NCBI RefSeq assembly: GCF_005145025.1
Contig: NZ_CP039695.1
Span: 2,723,501-2,787,500, forward strand
Reading direction: 5' to 3'
Source: Novosphingobium sp. EMRT-2
GTDB lineage: Bacteria; Pseudomonadota; Alphaproteobacteria; Sphingomonadales; Sphingomonadaceae
Length of the DNA stretch: 64,000 bases
Shown: one piece after another, positions 8,508 to 17,184 of the stretch
How the letters are laid out: each line of letters starts with the position of its first letter
Position numbering within the stretch: the first letter of the stretch is position 1
The notes under the pieces: generated by a model
The model's database searches: none
The model's input: only the letters and a program-made list of their open reading frames with translations
What the model was told of the DNA's origin: nothing
Program-made: the position numbers and the translations under genes

Positions 8508-8933
8508 ATGCGTCATAAGCTGGGCCAGCGGAAGCTGGGTCGTACCTCGTCCCACCGCATCGCGCTGCTGCGCAACCTGTCTGCCTCGCTGATCAAGCAC
8601 GAGCAGATCACCACCACGCTGCCGAAGGCGCGCGAACTGCGTCCCTATATCGAAAAGCTGATCACGCTGGCCAAGAAGGGCGGCCTTTCCAACCGTCGCC
8701 TTGCCCACGCCCGTCTGCTGGACGATGCGCAGCTGGTGAAGCTGTTCGACGTGCTGGCCACCCGCTATGCCGATCGCAACGGTGGCTATACCCGCATCAT
8801 CAAGGCCGGTTACCGCGCGTCGGACGCCGCGCCGATCGCCGTGATCGAACTGATCGACCGTGACACCTCGGCCAAGGGCCAGGATTCCGGCCCGGTCATC
8901 ATGGCCGACGAGGACGAATACGAAGCCGCCTGA
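8508..8933 (+). CDS. rplQ: 50S ribosomal protein L17
   Basis: L17 is a large-subunit protein near the peptide exit region. The product is 141 aa with the diagnostic N-terminus [17 protein letters not shown], the central TTLPKAKELRP-like block [18 protein letters not shown], and the NGGYTRI block. An alphaproteobacterial acidic extension, [14 protein letters not shown], closes it. It is the last gene of the operon, with a strong terminator 27 nt downstream. Confidence 0.98.
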   Translation: MRHKLGQRKLGRTSSHRIALLRNLSASLIKHEQITTTLPKARELRPYIEKLITLAKKGGLSNRRLAHARLLDDAQLVKLFDVLATRYADRNGGYTRIIKAGYRASDAAPIAVIELIDRDTSAKGQDSGPVIMADEDEYEAA

Positions 8934-8959
8934 TCGCGCTTCGCGTCATCGCAAAACAG

Positions 8960-9000
8960 GAAAACGGGCGGGGCCAGGTGGCTTCCGCCCGTTTTCTTAT
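8960..9000 (+). terminator. Rho-independent terminator of the alpha operon
   Basis: A perfect 12-bp stem, GAAAACGGGCGG (8960-8971) with CCGCCCGTTTTC (8985-8996), is followed by TTAT. The A-rich and T-rich outer arms suggest it can work on both strands. Confidence 0.85.
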
Positions 9001-9084
9001 GTTGCTGCCCTGCGGTTGGCCTTGCCGCAAGGGCGCGGCGAATTACGTTGGAGGTCCGGTTCCGGACAGAGACAACGAGGGCGC

Positions 9085-11253
9085 ATGGCGAAGATTGGCA
9101 CAGCAGGGCTTTTCGTATCGGCGACCGCGCTCGCGCTCGGGACCGTACCACTCTTCACCGCACAGGCTGCCTCCGTGACATCCCAGACTCCCGTTCTTCC
9201 CGCCTATCCCGCCACGGCACGCGGCCCCGTCGTCGACGAGGCCTTCGGCGAGAAGGTGCCCGATCCCTATCGCTGGCTGGAGGCGGATGTCCGCACTGAT
9301 GCGGCGGTGGAGCAGTGGGTGGCCGCGCAAAGCGCGTTCACCGCCGCCTATCTCGCGCAATTGCCCGAGCGCGCGGCGTTCGAGACGCGGCTGCACGCCC
9401 TGTTCGATTACCAGCGCTATGGCGTGCCGGTGGAAGAGGGCGGCCGGCTGTTCTATGCCTATAACAGCGGGCTGATGAACCAGGCGCAGCTGCTGGTGCG
9501 CGACAAGGATGCGCCGGCGGACACCGCCCGCGTGCTGCTCGATCCGAACACCTGGGCCAAGGACGGGGCGACCGCGCTCGATGCGTGGAAGCCTTCGCCG
9601 GATGGCAACCTGCTGGCCTATACGGTGCAGGACGGCGGTTCGGACTGGCGCACACTGAAATTCGTGCGGGCGGCGGACGGGTCATCGCTGGCCGATGAGC
9701 TGCGCTGGGTGAAGTTCAGCGGGATCGCCTGGGCGGGCGACGACGGCGTGCTCTATTCACGCTTTCCCGAACCGAAGCAGGGCGCGGCCTTCCAGGCGCT
9801 GAACTACGACCAGACGATCTATTACCACAAGCTGGGCACGCCCCAGTCGCAGGACCGGGCGGTCTATGCGACGCCGGACCGCCCCAAGCTGGGGCACGGC
9901 GCCAGCGTGACCAGCGACGGGCGCTGGATGGTCGTGTCGAGCCACGAAGGCACCGACCCGCTGGCGATCGTGCATGTCGCGCCGATCGGACGGGGCGACT
10001 GGACCGTGAAGTCGCTGGTGCCGGACCTGAAGGCGCAGTGGGACCTGATCGATGGCGTAGGCGACCGGCTGTGGTTCGTTTCGGGCGATGGCGCGCCGCT
10101 CAAGAAGATCGTGCGGGTGGACCTGTCCGGGCCGGAGCCGGTGTTCACGACCGTGGTGTCCGAAAGCGACAGCAATCTCGAATGGGCGCATATCGTGGGC
10201 GACCGCATCGTCGCGGCCTATCTCAAGGACGTGAAGTCCGAATTGCGGCTGTTCACGCTCGACGGAAAGCCGCTGGGCACGGCGACGCTGCCGGGGCCGG
10301 GGACGGTGGCGGGGTTGAGCGGCAAGCCGGGGCGGGCCAATGGCTACCTCGCCTTTACCAGCTTTACTACGCCGGGCACGGTCCATGCGTTCGACAGCGC
10401 GAGCGGCAAGACGGCGGTCTGGCAGCCGGTCAAGCTCACGTTCCGGCCGGAAGACTACCGCATTGACCAGGTGTTCTACCCGTCGAAGGACGGCACGAAA
10501 GTGCCGATGTTCGTGGTGCGGCGCAAGGATGCCGGCGGGCCGGTGCCGACGATCCTCTACGGCTATGGCGGCTTCAACATCGGCCTGCCGCCCGCCTATT
10601 CCGCCGCGCGCATGGCGTGGCTGGAAAGCGGCGGGGCCTATGCCGTGGCCAACCTGCGCGGCGGCGGCGAATATGGCGATGCCTGGCACGATGCCGGCCG
10701 GCGCGCGAAGAAGCAGAACGTGTTCGACGATTTCATCGCGGCCGGCGAATGGCTGATCGCCAACGGCGTGACGCCCAAGAACGGCCTGGCCATCGAGGGC
10801 GGCTCCAACGGCGGGTTGCTGGCGGGGGCGGTGGTCAATCAGCGGCCCGACCTGTTCGCCGCGGCCCATCCGGCGGTGGGCGTCATGGACATGCTGCGCT
10901 TCGACCAGTTCACCGCTGGGCGCTATTGGGTGGATGACTATGGCTATCCGGAAAAGGAAGCCGACTGGCGCGTGCTGCGCGCCTATTCCCCCTACCACAA
11001 CATCCGCGCGGGCGCGGCCTATCCGGCGATTCTGGTGACCACCGCCGATACCGACGATCGCGTGGTGCCGGGGCACAGCTTCAAGTACGCGGCGGCGTTG
11101 CAGGCGGCGGACATCGGGCCGAAGCCGCACCTGATCCGCATCGAAACGCGCGCCGGGCACGGGTCGGGCAAGCCGGTGGCCAAGCAGATCGAGGAAACCG
11201 CGGACGTCTATGCCTTCCTGGCGCACTGGACGGGCCTGTCACCCCGGCCATAA
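9085..11253 (+). CDS. Exported prolyl oligopeptidase (S9A family), first copy
   Basis: The 722-aa enzyme should cleave short peptides after proline in the periplasm. It begins at ATG 9085 with a Sec signal peptide (AGLFVSATALALGTVPLFTAQA). An N-terminal beta-propeller starts at the family motif VPDPYRWLEADVRTD, and a C-terminal alpha/beta hydrolase domain follows. The catalytic triad is visible: Ser574 in GGSNGGLLAG, the Asp in DTDDRVVPGHSFKY and His692 in RAGHGSGKP. The terminator of the alpha operon lies upstream and a second paralogue follows 103 bp downstream on the same strand. The natural substrate is unknown. Assignment to S9A rather than the dipeptidyl peptidase IV branch rests on the DPYRWLE motif. 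Confidence 0.93.
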   Translation: MAKIGTAGLFVSATALALGTVPLFTAQAASVTSQTPVLPAYPATARGPVVDEAFGEKVPDPYRWLEADVRTDAAVEQWVAAQSAFTAAYLAQLPERAAFETRLHALFDYQRYGVPVEEGGRLFYAYNSGLMNQAQLLVRDKDAPADTARVLLDPNTWAKDGATALDAWKPSPDGNLLAYTVQDGGSDWRTLKFVRAADGSSLADELRWVKFSGIAWAGDDGVLYSRFPEPKQGAAFQALNYDQTIYYHKLGTPQSQDRAVYATPDRPKLGHGASVTSDGRWMVVSSHEGTDPLAIVHVAPIGRGDWTVKSLVPDLKAQWDLIDGVGDRLWFVSGDGAPLKKIVRVDLSGPEPVFTTVVSESDSNLEWAHIVGDRIVAAYLKDVKSELRLFTLDGKPLGTATLPGPGTVAGLSGKPGRANGYLAFTSFTTPGTVHAFDSASGKTAVWQPVKLTFRPEDYRIDQVFYPSKDGTKVPMFVVRRKDAGGPVPTILYGYGGFNIGLPPAYSAARMAWLESGGAYAVANLRGGGEYGDAWHDAGRRAKKQNVFDDFIAAGEWLIANGVTPKNGLAIEGGSNGGLLAGAVVNQRPDLFAAAHPAVGVMDMLRFDQFTAGRYWVDDYGYPEKEADWRVLRAYSPYHNIRAGAAYPAILVTTADTDDRVVPGHSFKYAAALQAADIGPKPHLIRIETRAGHGSGKPVAKQIEETADVYAFLAHWTGLSPRP

Positions 11254-11356
11254 CCGGTGCAAATCGCGCTCGCCTTGGCGCCGTGGTCGGTGCTAGGTTG
11301 TTGAAACAAGCAGATAGACATTCTGCGCAATACGTTTGGGAGCAGGACACAGGAAC

Positions 11357-13579
11357 ATGCCGCGCGTGCCACGCCTCTGGCTGGGTGCCGTGTTGGCGCT
11401 TCTCTCCCCGGCGGCATGGGCGGCCGGCGGGAACGCGAACGACGGTATCGATATGGACGTTGCGCCCGTCCATGCCGAGCATGCGCCCGTGCCGCCTGCG
11501 CGGCTGGTTCTGCCCAAAGCCGCCTACCCCGTCACCCGGCGCGATCCGCTGGTCGAGCATGTCTTCGGGCAGGACGTGGCCGATCCCTATCGCTGGCTGG
11601 AAGGGGACCTGCGCAGCAACGGCGATGTCGCGGACTGGGTGAAGCGCCAGAACGCGACGAGCGCGTCCTACCTTGCGCAACTGCCAGGGCGCGGCGCGAT
11701 GGAAGCCCGCATCCGCGCGCTGTTCAACTACGAACGCTTCAGCCTGCCGCGCAAGGCGGGACGCAGCTATTTCTATCTGCGCAACGGCGGCCTGCAGAAC
11801 CAGTCCGCCCTCTATGTGCAGGGGTCGGAGGACAAGCAGGGGCGCTTGCTGATCGATCCCAACGGCTGGTCGCAGGACGGGGCGGTGGCGCTCGATGCCT
11901 GGGTGCCTTCGCGCGGTGGGCGCCTGCTGGCCTACACGGTGCAGGAAGACGGCAGCGACTGGCGCACGGTGCGCGTTGTCGATGTCGCCAACGGCAAGGT
12001 GCTGGACGACCGGCTGGCCTGGGCCAACGACACGCAGATCGGCTGGATCGGCGACGAAGGCTTCCTCTATTCGCGCTTTCCGCAACCGGCGGCCGGCGAG
12101 GAATACCGCGCGCCGACCTATAATAAGGCGATCTGGTATCACCGCGTCGGCACGTCCCAGGCCGAGGACCAGCTTGTCTATGCGACGCCCGACCATCCCG
12201 AATGGTCGCACAAGGCCACGGTGAGTTCGGACGGGCGCTGGGCGGTCATCACCAGCGAGATCAGCACGCTGCCCCGCCACGCCATCCACGTGATCGACTT
12301 GCGCCATCATGTGAAGGGCGAATGGCCGGTCCGCGCGATCATCCCCGATTTCGAGCACGACTGGAAGTTCGTGGAAGGCATGGGGGACCGGCTGTGGTTC
12401 ATCACCAATGCCGGCGCGCCGCATTACCGCATGACGCGGCTGGATCTGTCGCGCGAGACGCCGGCCTGGCAGGAGGTGATCCCGGAGCGGACCGACACGC
12501 TCGACAGCGGGGCCATCATCGGCAACCGCCTGATCCTGTCCTACCTGCACGACGGCGCGCGGACGGCGATGGTCACCGATTTCGCCGGGCGTCCGTCGCG
12601 CGCGATCACGCTCGACACGATCGGATCGGCCAGCGGGTTCGTGGGGCGGCCGGGTGATCCCGAGACGTTCTACCAGTTCTCCAGCTTCAACCAGCCCCCG
12701 GCGATCTTCCGCTTCGACATGCGTTCGGGCAAGGCCACGCCGTTCATCATGCCGCGCCTGGCGTTCAATCCGGCCGACTACGTGGTGGAGCAGCGCACCT
12801 ATCCGTCGAAGGACGGGACGATGGTGCCGATGTATATCGTGCGCAGCAAGGCGCTGGCCCAGGCGAACAAGCCCGCGCCCACGCTGCTTTACGGCTATGG
12901 CGGCTTCGACATCTCGCTGACGCCGGGCTTTTCGGCGGTGCGGATGGCGTGGCTGCAATCGGGCGGGGTGTTCGCGCTGGCCAACATTCGCGGGGGCGGG
13001 GAGTTCGGCAAGGCCTGGCACGACGCGGGACGGCTGGACCGGAAGCAGAACAGCTTCGACGATTTCATCGCGGCGGGCGAATACCTGATCCGCCAGGGCA
13101 TCACCCCGCGCGACGGGCTGGCGGTGCAGGGCGGCTCCAACGGCGGGTTGCTGGTGGGCGCGGTGGTCAACCAGCGCCCGGAACTGTTCGCGGCGGCCAA
13201 CCCCGACGTGGGGGTGATGGACATGCTGCGGTTCGACCGGTTCACGTCGGGCCGGTTCTGGGTGGACGATTACGGCAGCCCCGAAAAGGAAGCCGACTGG
13301 CGCGTGCTGCGGGCCTATTCGCCCTATCACAACGTGCATGGCGCGGCTTATCCGGCGGTGCTGGTCACCACCGCGGATACCGACGACCGGGTCGTGCCCG
13401 CACACAGTTTCAAGTACGTCGCTGCGCTGCAGGCCGCCGATACCGGCGACAAGCCGCATCTGCTGCGGGTGGAAAGCAAGGCCGGCCACGGATCGGGCAA
13501 GCCGGTGGAGAAGGTCATCGCGTCCGGCGCGGATGTGCTTTCGTTCCTGGCCTACTGGACCGGTCTGAAGGTGGAATAG
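11357..13579 (+). CDS. Exported prolyl oligopeptidase (S9A family), second copy
   Basis: The 740-aa product is a paralogue of the preceding gene, with the same architecture. A signal peptide (MPRVPRLWLGAVLALLSPAAWA) and a longer, less conserved linker lead to the propeller, which opens with VADPYRWLEGDLRSN. The hydrolase domain has Ser594 in GGSNGGLLVG, an Asp in DTDDRVVPAHSFKY and His711 in KAGHGSGKP. ATG 11357 is preferred over the upstream TTG at 11336 because it puts the signal peptide at the N-terminus. The hydrolase domains of the pair are very similar while the signal and linker regions differ, which points to an older tandem duplication. Confidence 0.92.
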   Translation: MPRVPRLWLGAVLALLSPAAWAAGGNANDGIDMDVAPVHAEHAPVPPARLVLPKAAYPVTRRDPLVEHVFGQDVADPYRWLEGDLRSNGDVADWVKRQNATSASYLAQLPGRGAMEARIRALFNYERFSLPRKAGRSYFYLRNGGLQNQSALYVQGSEDKQGRLLIDPNGWSQDGAVALDAWVPSRGGRLLAYTVQEDGSDWRTVRVVDVANGKVLDDRLAWANDTQIGWIGDEGFLYSRFPQPAAGEEYRAPTYNKAIWYHRVGTSQAEDQLVYATPDHPEWSHKATVSSDGRWAVITSEISTLPRHAIHVIDLRHHVKGEWPVRAIIPDFEHDWKFVEGMGDRLWFITNAGAPHYRMTRLDLSRETPAWQEVIPERTDTLDSGAIIGNRLILSYLHDGARTAMVTDFAGRPSRAITLDTIGSASGFVGRPGDPETFYQFSSFNQPPAIFRFDMRSGKATPFIMPRLAFNPADYVVEQRTYPSKDGTMVPMYIVRSKALAQANKPAPTLLYGYGGFDISLTPGFSAVRMAWLQSGGVFALANIRGGGEFGKAWHDAGRLDRKQNSFDDFIAAGEYLIRQGITPRDGLAVQGGSNGGLLVGAVVNQRPELFAAANPDVGVMDMLRFDRFTSGRFWVDDYGSPEKEADWRVLRAYSPYHNVHGAAYPAVLVTTADTDDRVVPAHSFKYVAALQAADTGDKPHLLRVESKAGHGSGKPVEKVIASGADVLSFLAYWTGLKVE

Positions 13580-13671
13580 CCGCCAGAGGTCGCGAAAACC
13601 GCGATGCGCCCTTGCGGGCTGGCCACAGGCTCATTATCCGCTTCGGGAAAGACCGAAGGGACTTACTGGCC

Positions 13672-13995
13672 ATGACGATGTTTGACGATCGCGAGCGCGC
13701 CGAGGAAGCGAAGTTCGCCCGTGACGAGGAAACGCTGTTCCGCATTCATGCGCGGCGCAACCGCCTGCTGGGGCAGTGGGCCGCCGAACGCATGGGCCTC
13801 GATGCCGCGGAAACCGAAGCCTATGCCAAGTCCGTCGTCCAGGCGGATTTCGAGGAAGCCGGTGACGAGGACGTGATCCGCAAGCTGCTGGGCGATCTGG
13901 TGTCGGCCGGCGTCGAAACCGACGAGGCCGAAATCCGCGCGGCGATGGACGCCAAGGCGGTGGATGCGCGCCGCCAGCTGATGGGCGAAGCCTGA
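13672..13995 (+). CDS. ATP synthase F1 inhibitor, zeta subunit type (DUF1476)
   Basis: The 107-aa protein matches the alphaproteobacterial DUF1476 family, whose Paracoccus member (zeta) binds F1-ATPase and blocks ATP hydrolysis. The start MTMFDDRERAEEAKFARDEE and the following RIHARRNRLLGQWAAERMGL block are the family hallmarks. The N-terminal inhibitory helix and the compact four-helix C-terminal part are both represented. MFDD at 13678 is an alternative start. Its TGA overlaps the ATG of the BolA gene. The protein is cytoplasmic; the energy-saving role is inferred from the family. Confidence 0.88.
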   Translation: MTMFDDRERAEEAKFARDEETLFRIHARRNRLLGQWAAERMGLDAAETEAYAKSVVQADFEEAGDEDVIRKLLGDLVSAGVETDEAEIRAAMDAKAVDARRQLMGEA

Positions 13996-14225
13996 TGGCC
14001 ATGGCTGCGGCCGAGATCGAGGCGATGATCCGCGCCGCGCTGCCGGACGCGGAGGTGACCATCACCGATCTTGCCGGCGACGGCGATCACTATGCCGCCC
14101 ATGTCGTGTCGTCCTCGTTCCAGGGGCTTTCGCGCGTTGCCCAGCACAAGGCGGTCTATGCCGCGCTGGGTGGCCGCATGGGCGGTGTGCTGCACGCCTT
14201 GCAATTGACCACGGCCGCCGCCTGA
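13995..14225 (+). CDS. BolA/IbaG family iron-sulfur regulator
   Basis: BolA-like proteins form [2Fe-2S] heterodimers with CGFS monothiol glutaredoxins and act in Fe-S handling and iron sensing. The 76-aa product has the family core: an N-terminal helix (AAEIEAMIRAALPDAEVTITD), the DGDHYAAHVVSSSFQGLSRVAQHKAVYAAL block with the conserved His/Ser region, and a short C-terminus. The start overlaps the previous stop by one base, so translation is probably coupled. The partner glutaredoxin gene is the next gene, 78 bp away. Confidence 0.93.
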   Translation: MAMAAAEIEAMIRAALPDAEVTITDLAGDGDHYAAHVVSSSFQGLSRVAQHKAVYAALGGRMGGVLHALQLTTAAA

Positions 14226-14303
14226 ACGGAGAACCTGCGCAAAGGCGCTTGTAACTGACGCCGGCAGTTCCCAGTTTGAGCGGCGAGAAAGGATTCCTCC
14301 GCC

Positions 14304-14639
14304 ATGTCGACCCAGAATGCCACGCAGGCCCGTATCGCCGAGATCGTGAACGGCAACGACGTTGTCCTCTTCATGAAGGGCACGCCGCTGTTTCCGCAAT
14401 GCGGATTTTCCAGCAAGGCGATCGCCATCCTCGATCACCTGGGCGTGGAATACGCCAGCGTCGATGTGCTGCAGGACATGGAAGTCCGCCAGGGCATCAA
14501 GGAATTCTCGGACTGGCCGACGATCCCGCAGCTCTACGTCAAGGGCGAGTTCGTGGGCGGTTCGGACATCATGATGGAAATGTTCCAGGACGGCGAATTG
14601 CAGCAGCTGTTGCAGGATTCGGGCGTTTCCGCGCAGTGA
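14304..14639 (+). CDS. grxD: Monothiol glutaredoxin, CGFS type
   Basis: The 111-aa Grx4/GrxD-type glutaredoxin carries a glutathione-ligated [2Fe-2S] cluster and passes it to acceptor proteins. It has the active-site CGFS with Cys33, preceded by the conserved VVLFMKGTPLFPQ and followed by the glutathione-binding WPTIPQLYVKGEFVGGSDI stretch. It sits directly after the BolA gene, the standard partner pair. A good terminator follows about 85 bp downstream. Confidence 0.95.
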   Translation: MSTQNATQARIAEIVNGNDVVLFMKGTPLFPQCGFSSKAIAILDHLGVEYASVDVLQDMEVRQGIKEFSDWPTIPQLYVKGEFVGGSDIMMEMFQDGELQQLLQDSGVSAQ

Positions 14640-15043
14640 CGCTATTTCGGCAGTGTGATCGGGCGCGTACGCTGCGGATGTAAAATTATCCGACAGATCG
14701 TTTTACATCGGTTGCCAATCGAATGAACGCGGCTCCATCTCCGGATGGGCCGCGTTTTTTCTGTGCCAGCGTCGGTGGGGAGGAAGCCCGGGAAGAGGCG
14801 GAACCCTTGGGAGACCAGGTCGGGTTCCGCCCCTCAAGAAGACTATTCTCGGGACATCTCATCATAAGCATGACCCGTGCCAGTTTTCAAATGCCCTTGA
14901 AAATGGAGGTTTTGGCACGACACGCCGCCTCCCATTTCGCTCCATTGTCAAGGTTTCCGACACCCCGAGAAAAGGGGCAGCTTGGCAAGCTGCGGTGGCA
15001 CGAGCATGATGCCGCAAAATACCCGTGGGATGGCTGGGATTGC
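14640..15043. other. Intergenic region between grxD and the Nudix gene
   Basis: The gap holds the grxD terminator (14726-14760). An in-frame extension of the Nudix frame back to 14723 starts inside this terminator, so those residues are not counted as coding. No other gene is supported here; promoter elements for the Nudix gene must lie after 14760. Confidence 0.55.
14726..14760 (+). terminator. Rho-independent terminator after grxD
   Basis: The stem AACGCGGC (14726-14733) pairs with GCCGCGTT (14749-14756), with an inner CCATC/GATGG stem and a run of T residues to 14760. This is a classic intrinsic terminator for the zeta-BolA-Grx transcript. Confidence 0.85.
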
Positions 15044-15829
15044 ATGGAAGATTTCGACGACGCCGATGATTTGCCTCTCGCCATTCCGGCGGCAACGCTG
15101 GTGGTGTTCCGCCGTGATCCGGCCGGCGGCGCGGCGCAGGTGCTGCTGCTCGAACGCTCTGGCGCGATGCGGTTCGCGGGAGGCGCCACGGTGTTCCCCG
15201 GCGGCAGGATCGACCGGGCGGACTACGATCTGGCGGAACGTGTTCGTGGCGATCTCGATCTGGACGATGCCGCCGCGCGCGTGGCGGCGATCCGCGAGAC
15301 GCTGGAAGAATCGGGATTGGCCATCGGCGTGGTGGGAAGCGTGACGGCGGAGACGGCCGCGGCCGCCCGCCGGATGCTGATCGATCATGGCGCGCTCGCG
15401 CCGGTGCTGGAGGCATTCGGCTGGCAACTCGCGCTCGACCGGCTGACCCCGTTCGCGCGATGGTTGCCCAAGCACCGCGCGCCCCGCATCTTCGATACGC
15501 GCTTCTACATTGCCGATCTGGGGACGGGCGCGGTGGATGTGGCGGTCGATGCCACGGAGAACACGCACCTGTTCTGGGCCAGCGCGCGCGAGGCGCTGCG
15601 GCTGGCCGAAGCCGGCGAAATCCAGGTGATCTTCCCGACGCGGCGCAATCTTGAGCGGCTAGCGCAGTTCGATGACTTCGCTGCGTGCCTCGAACACGCG
15701 CGGGCGACGCCGGTTGTCACGATCACGCCTGCGGTCGCGGTGCGGGACGGGGCGAGATGGCTGACCATCCCCGAGGATGCGGGGTATCCGGTCCATGGGG
15801 AGCCGATCGAGAGCGCGATGCGTGGTTAG
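15044..15829 (+). CDS. Nudix hydrolase, NUDT7/19-like
   Basis: The 261-aa product begins MEDFDDADDLPLAIPAATLVVFRR and reads like the larger Nudix proteins related to CoA- or acyl-CoA-diphosphatases. A first block, VLLLERSGAMRFAGGATVFPGGRID, is followed by an insert and then the Nudix box core AAIRETLEESG. The insert between the GG and REx2EE parts is typical of NUDT7/NUDT19 relatives. The conserved FDTRFYIA and NTHLFWAS segments later in the chain support this. The start at 15044 is chosen because the frame upstream runs through a terminator. The exact substrate cannot be read. Confidence 0.82.
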   Translation: MEDFDDADDLPLAIPAATLVVFRRDPAGGAAQVLLLERSGAMRFAGGATVFPGGRIDRADYDLAERVRGDLDLDDAAARVAAIRETLEESGLAIGVVGSVTAETAAAARRMLIDHGALAPVLEAFGWQLALDRLTPFARWLPKHRAPRIFDTRFYIADLGTGAVDVAVDATENTHLFWASAREALRLAEAGEIQVIFPTRRNLERLAQFDDFAACLEHARATPVVTITPAVAVRDGARWLTIPEDAGYPVHGEPIESAMRG

Positions 15830-15933
15830 CGGTTCCGCTCTTGCCCCCCGTATTTCTCCTGAGGGGCAGCGCGGAGGGGGCGCATAGGCAAACGGGCGCA
15901 CCCAGCAGGCATATTGCGGATTGGAGACCGCCC

Positions 15934-16137
15934 ATGCCAGCCGAATGCCAATACCCGTTCGATGTATCCCTCTCATCCACCGACGGCGCAAGCGCGCCGG
16001 ACGTTGAATTCACCTCCGCCGCGCGGTGGCGTCACCGCGCGCGCGTCGCGCTGGCGGCGCTGCGCATGACCGCGCCGCTGATCTTGTCGCTCACGCTCTG
16101 GGCCATCGTCGGCTGGGCGGTTTGGCAGGGCAGCTGA
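15934..16137 (+). CDS. Small single-pass membrane protein
   Basis: This 67-aa product is not a family I recognise. It starts at ATG 15934 with GGAG (15922-15925) at good spacing. A polar N-terminus is followed by an Arg-rich stretch (AARWRHRARVALAAL) and one hydrophobic helix (TAPLILSLTLWAIVGWAVW) at the C-terminal end, suggesting a positive-inside single-pass inner-membrane peptide. It lies between the Nudix gene and the convergent LysR gene. The evidence is the ribosome-binding site plus the clear membrane helix. Confidence 0.5.
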   Translation: MPAECQYPFDVSLSSTDGASAPDVEFTSAARWRHRARVALAALRMTAPLILSLTLWAIVGWAVWQGS

Positions 16138-16158
16138 TCGGCGAAACCCCGGACAGAT

Positions 16159-17004
16159 TCAGGCGATCGCGCTGTCGCAAGCCAGCAGCACGGCGGATCG
16201 GGTATCGTCGCGCTGCGTCTTGCCGTCTATCAGGCCGATGCGCCGGCGAAAATCGTAGCCGTCCAGCGGCACGGCGACGACGCCTTCGCAACGAAGCGAT
16301 TCCGGCGCGGTGGTCACGCCCATGCCGCCGCGCACCAGCGCCATGCAGCGATCGTCGTTGGCGCTGCGCAGCAGGAAGCGGGGCCGCACCCCGCGCTGCG
16401 TGAAGAAGCGGCTGGTTTCGGCAAGCAGTTCGCAGGACCGGCGCGCGATCATGGTTTCGCTCGCCAGTTCGGCGGGATCGAGCGTGGCGCGCCCCGCCAG
16501 CCGGTGGCTTGCCGGCAGCATCATGCGATAGCCTTCGTCGATGATCGGCCGGGCATCCTCGCCTTCGCGCAGCAGGGTCAGCGCGGCGTCGATCTGCCCT
16601 TCGCCCAGCTTGCGCCGCAGTTCCGCGTCGCTCCCCTCGGTCAGCACCAGCGGTTCCGGCCCGGCGAAGCGCGCGCTCAACCGGGTCAGGAAGGCGGTCG
16701 GCAGCGACGCAAGCACACCCAGCCGCAGCGGCGGGGCGAGGTCGGCTTCGCTGCGCAGGCTGGCTTCGGCCAGCCGGAATTCCCGCTCGATCGCGCGGGC
16801 GTGGGCCAGCAGGCGGTTGCCGGCCTCGGTCAATCGCACGTTGCGCCGGTCGCGCACGAACAGCGGCGCGCCGACCAGCCGTTCCAGCTCGGCGATTCCC
16901 ACCGACAGCGTGGGTTGCGTCACGTTGATGCGGCGGGCGGCGGCGGTGAACCCGCCGGTTTCCACAACCGCCAGGAACTGCCGCAGATGGGTGCGTTTTA
17001 TCAT
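16159..17004 (-). CDS. LysR-family transcriptional regulator, divergent from the isovalerate operon
   Basis: The 281-aa product has an N-terminal winged helix-turn-helix (MIKRTHLRQFLAVVETGGFTAAARRINVTQPTLS) and a periplasmic-binding-like effector domain. It starts at 17004 and diverges from the acyl-CoA dehydrogenase at 17185. By the usual LysR logic it probably controls that operon and itself. A perfect palindrome, ATAGAT-N3-ATCTAT, overlaps its own start codon (17003-17017). The effector is unknown; a leucine/isovalerate intermediate is a guess from context. Confidence 0.93.
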   Translation of the reverse strand: MIKRTHLRQFLAVVETGGFTAAARRINVTQPTLSVGIAELERLVGAPLFVRDRRNVRLTEAGNRLLAHARAIEREFRLAEASLRSEADLAPPLRLGVLASLPTAFLTRLSARFAGPEPLVLTEGSDAELRRKLGEGQIDAALTLLREGEDARPIIDEGYRMMLPASHRLAGRATLDPAELASETMIARRSCELLAETSRFFTQRGVRPRFLLRSANDDRCMALVRGGMGVTTAPESLRCEGVVAVPLDGYDFRRRIGLIDGKTQRDDTRSAVLLACDSAIA

Positions 17005-17017
17005 AGATTTTATCTAT
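17003..17017. promoter_or_regulatory. Palindrome overlapping the LysR start codon
   Basis: ATAGAT (17003-17008) and ATCTAT (17012-17017) form a perfect 6-bp inverted repeat with a 3-bp spacer, a T-N11-A-type LysR box in an AT-rich patch of a high-GC region. It covers the start codon of the LysR gene, fitting autorepression. This is inference from position and symmetry. Confidence 0.5.
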
Positions 17018-17184
17018 CGAACTTCGTGCGATGTTTCAATTTCACCGGCAATATCATCGATGGTATCAAGCGGCGTGGGAGAAGATGTGCCGGGCTATGT
17101 CCGGACGCGGCTTGTCCCGTCGATTGCTGATGGCTGCGGGATGCGCTGTCTCCAGCGTATCCGGGCGAGCCCTGGGAGGATGCC

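Noticed and set aside
14723..15043. N-terminal extension of the Nudix protein
   Set aside because: The frame starts inside the grxD terminator and shows no conserved residues. The family start fits ATG 15044.
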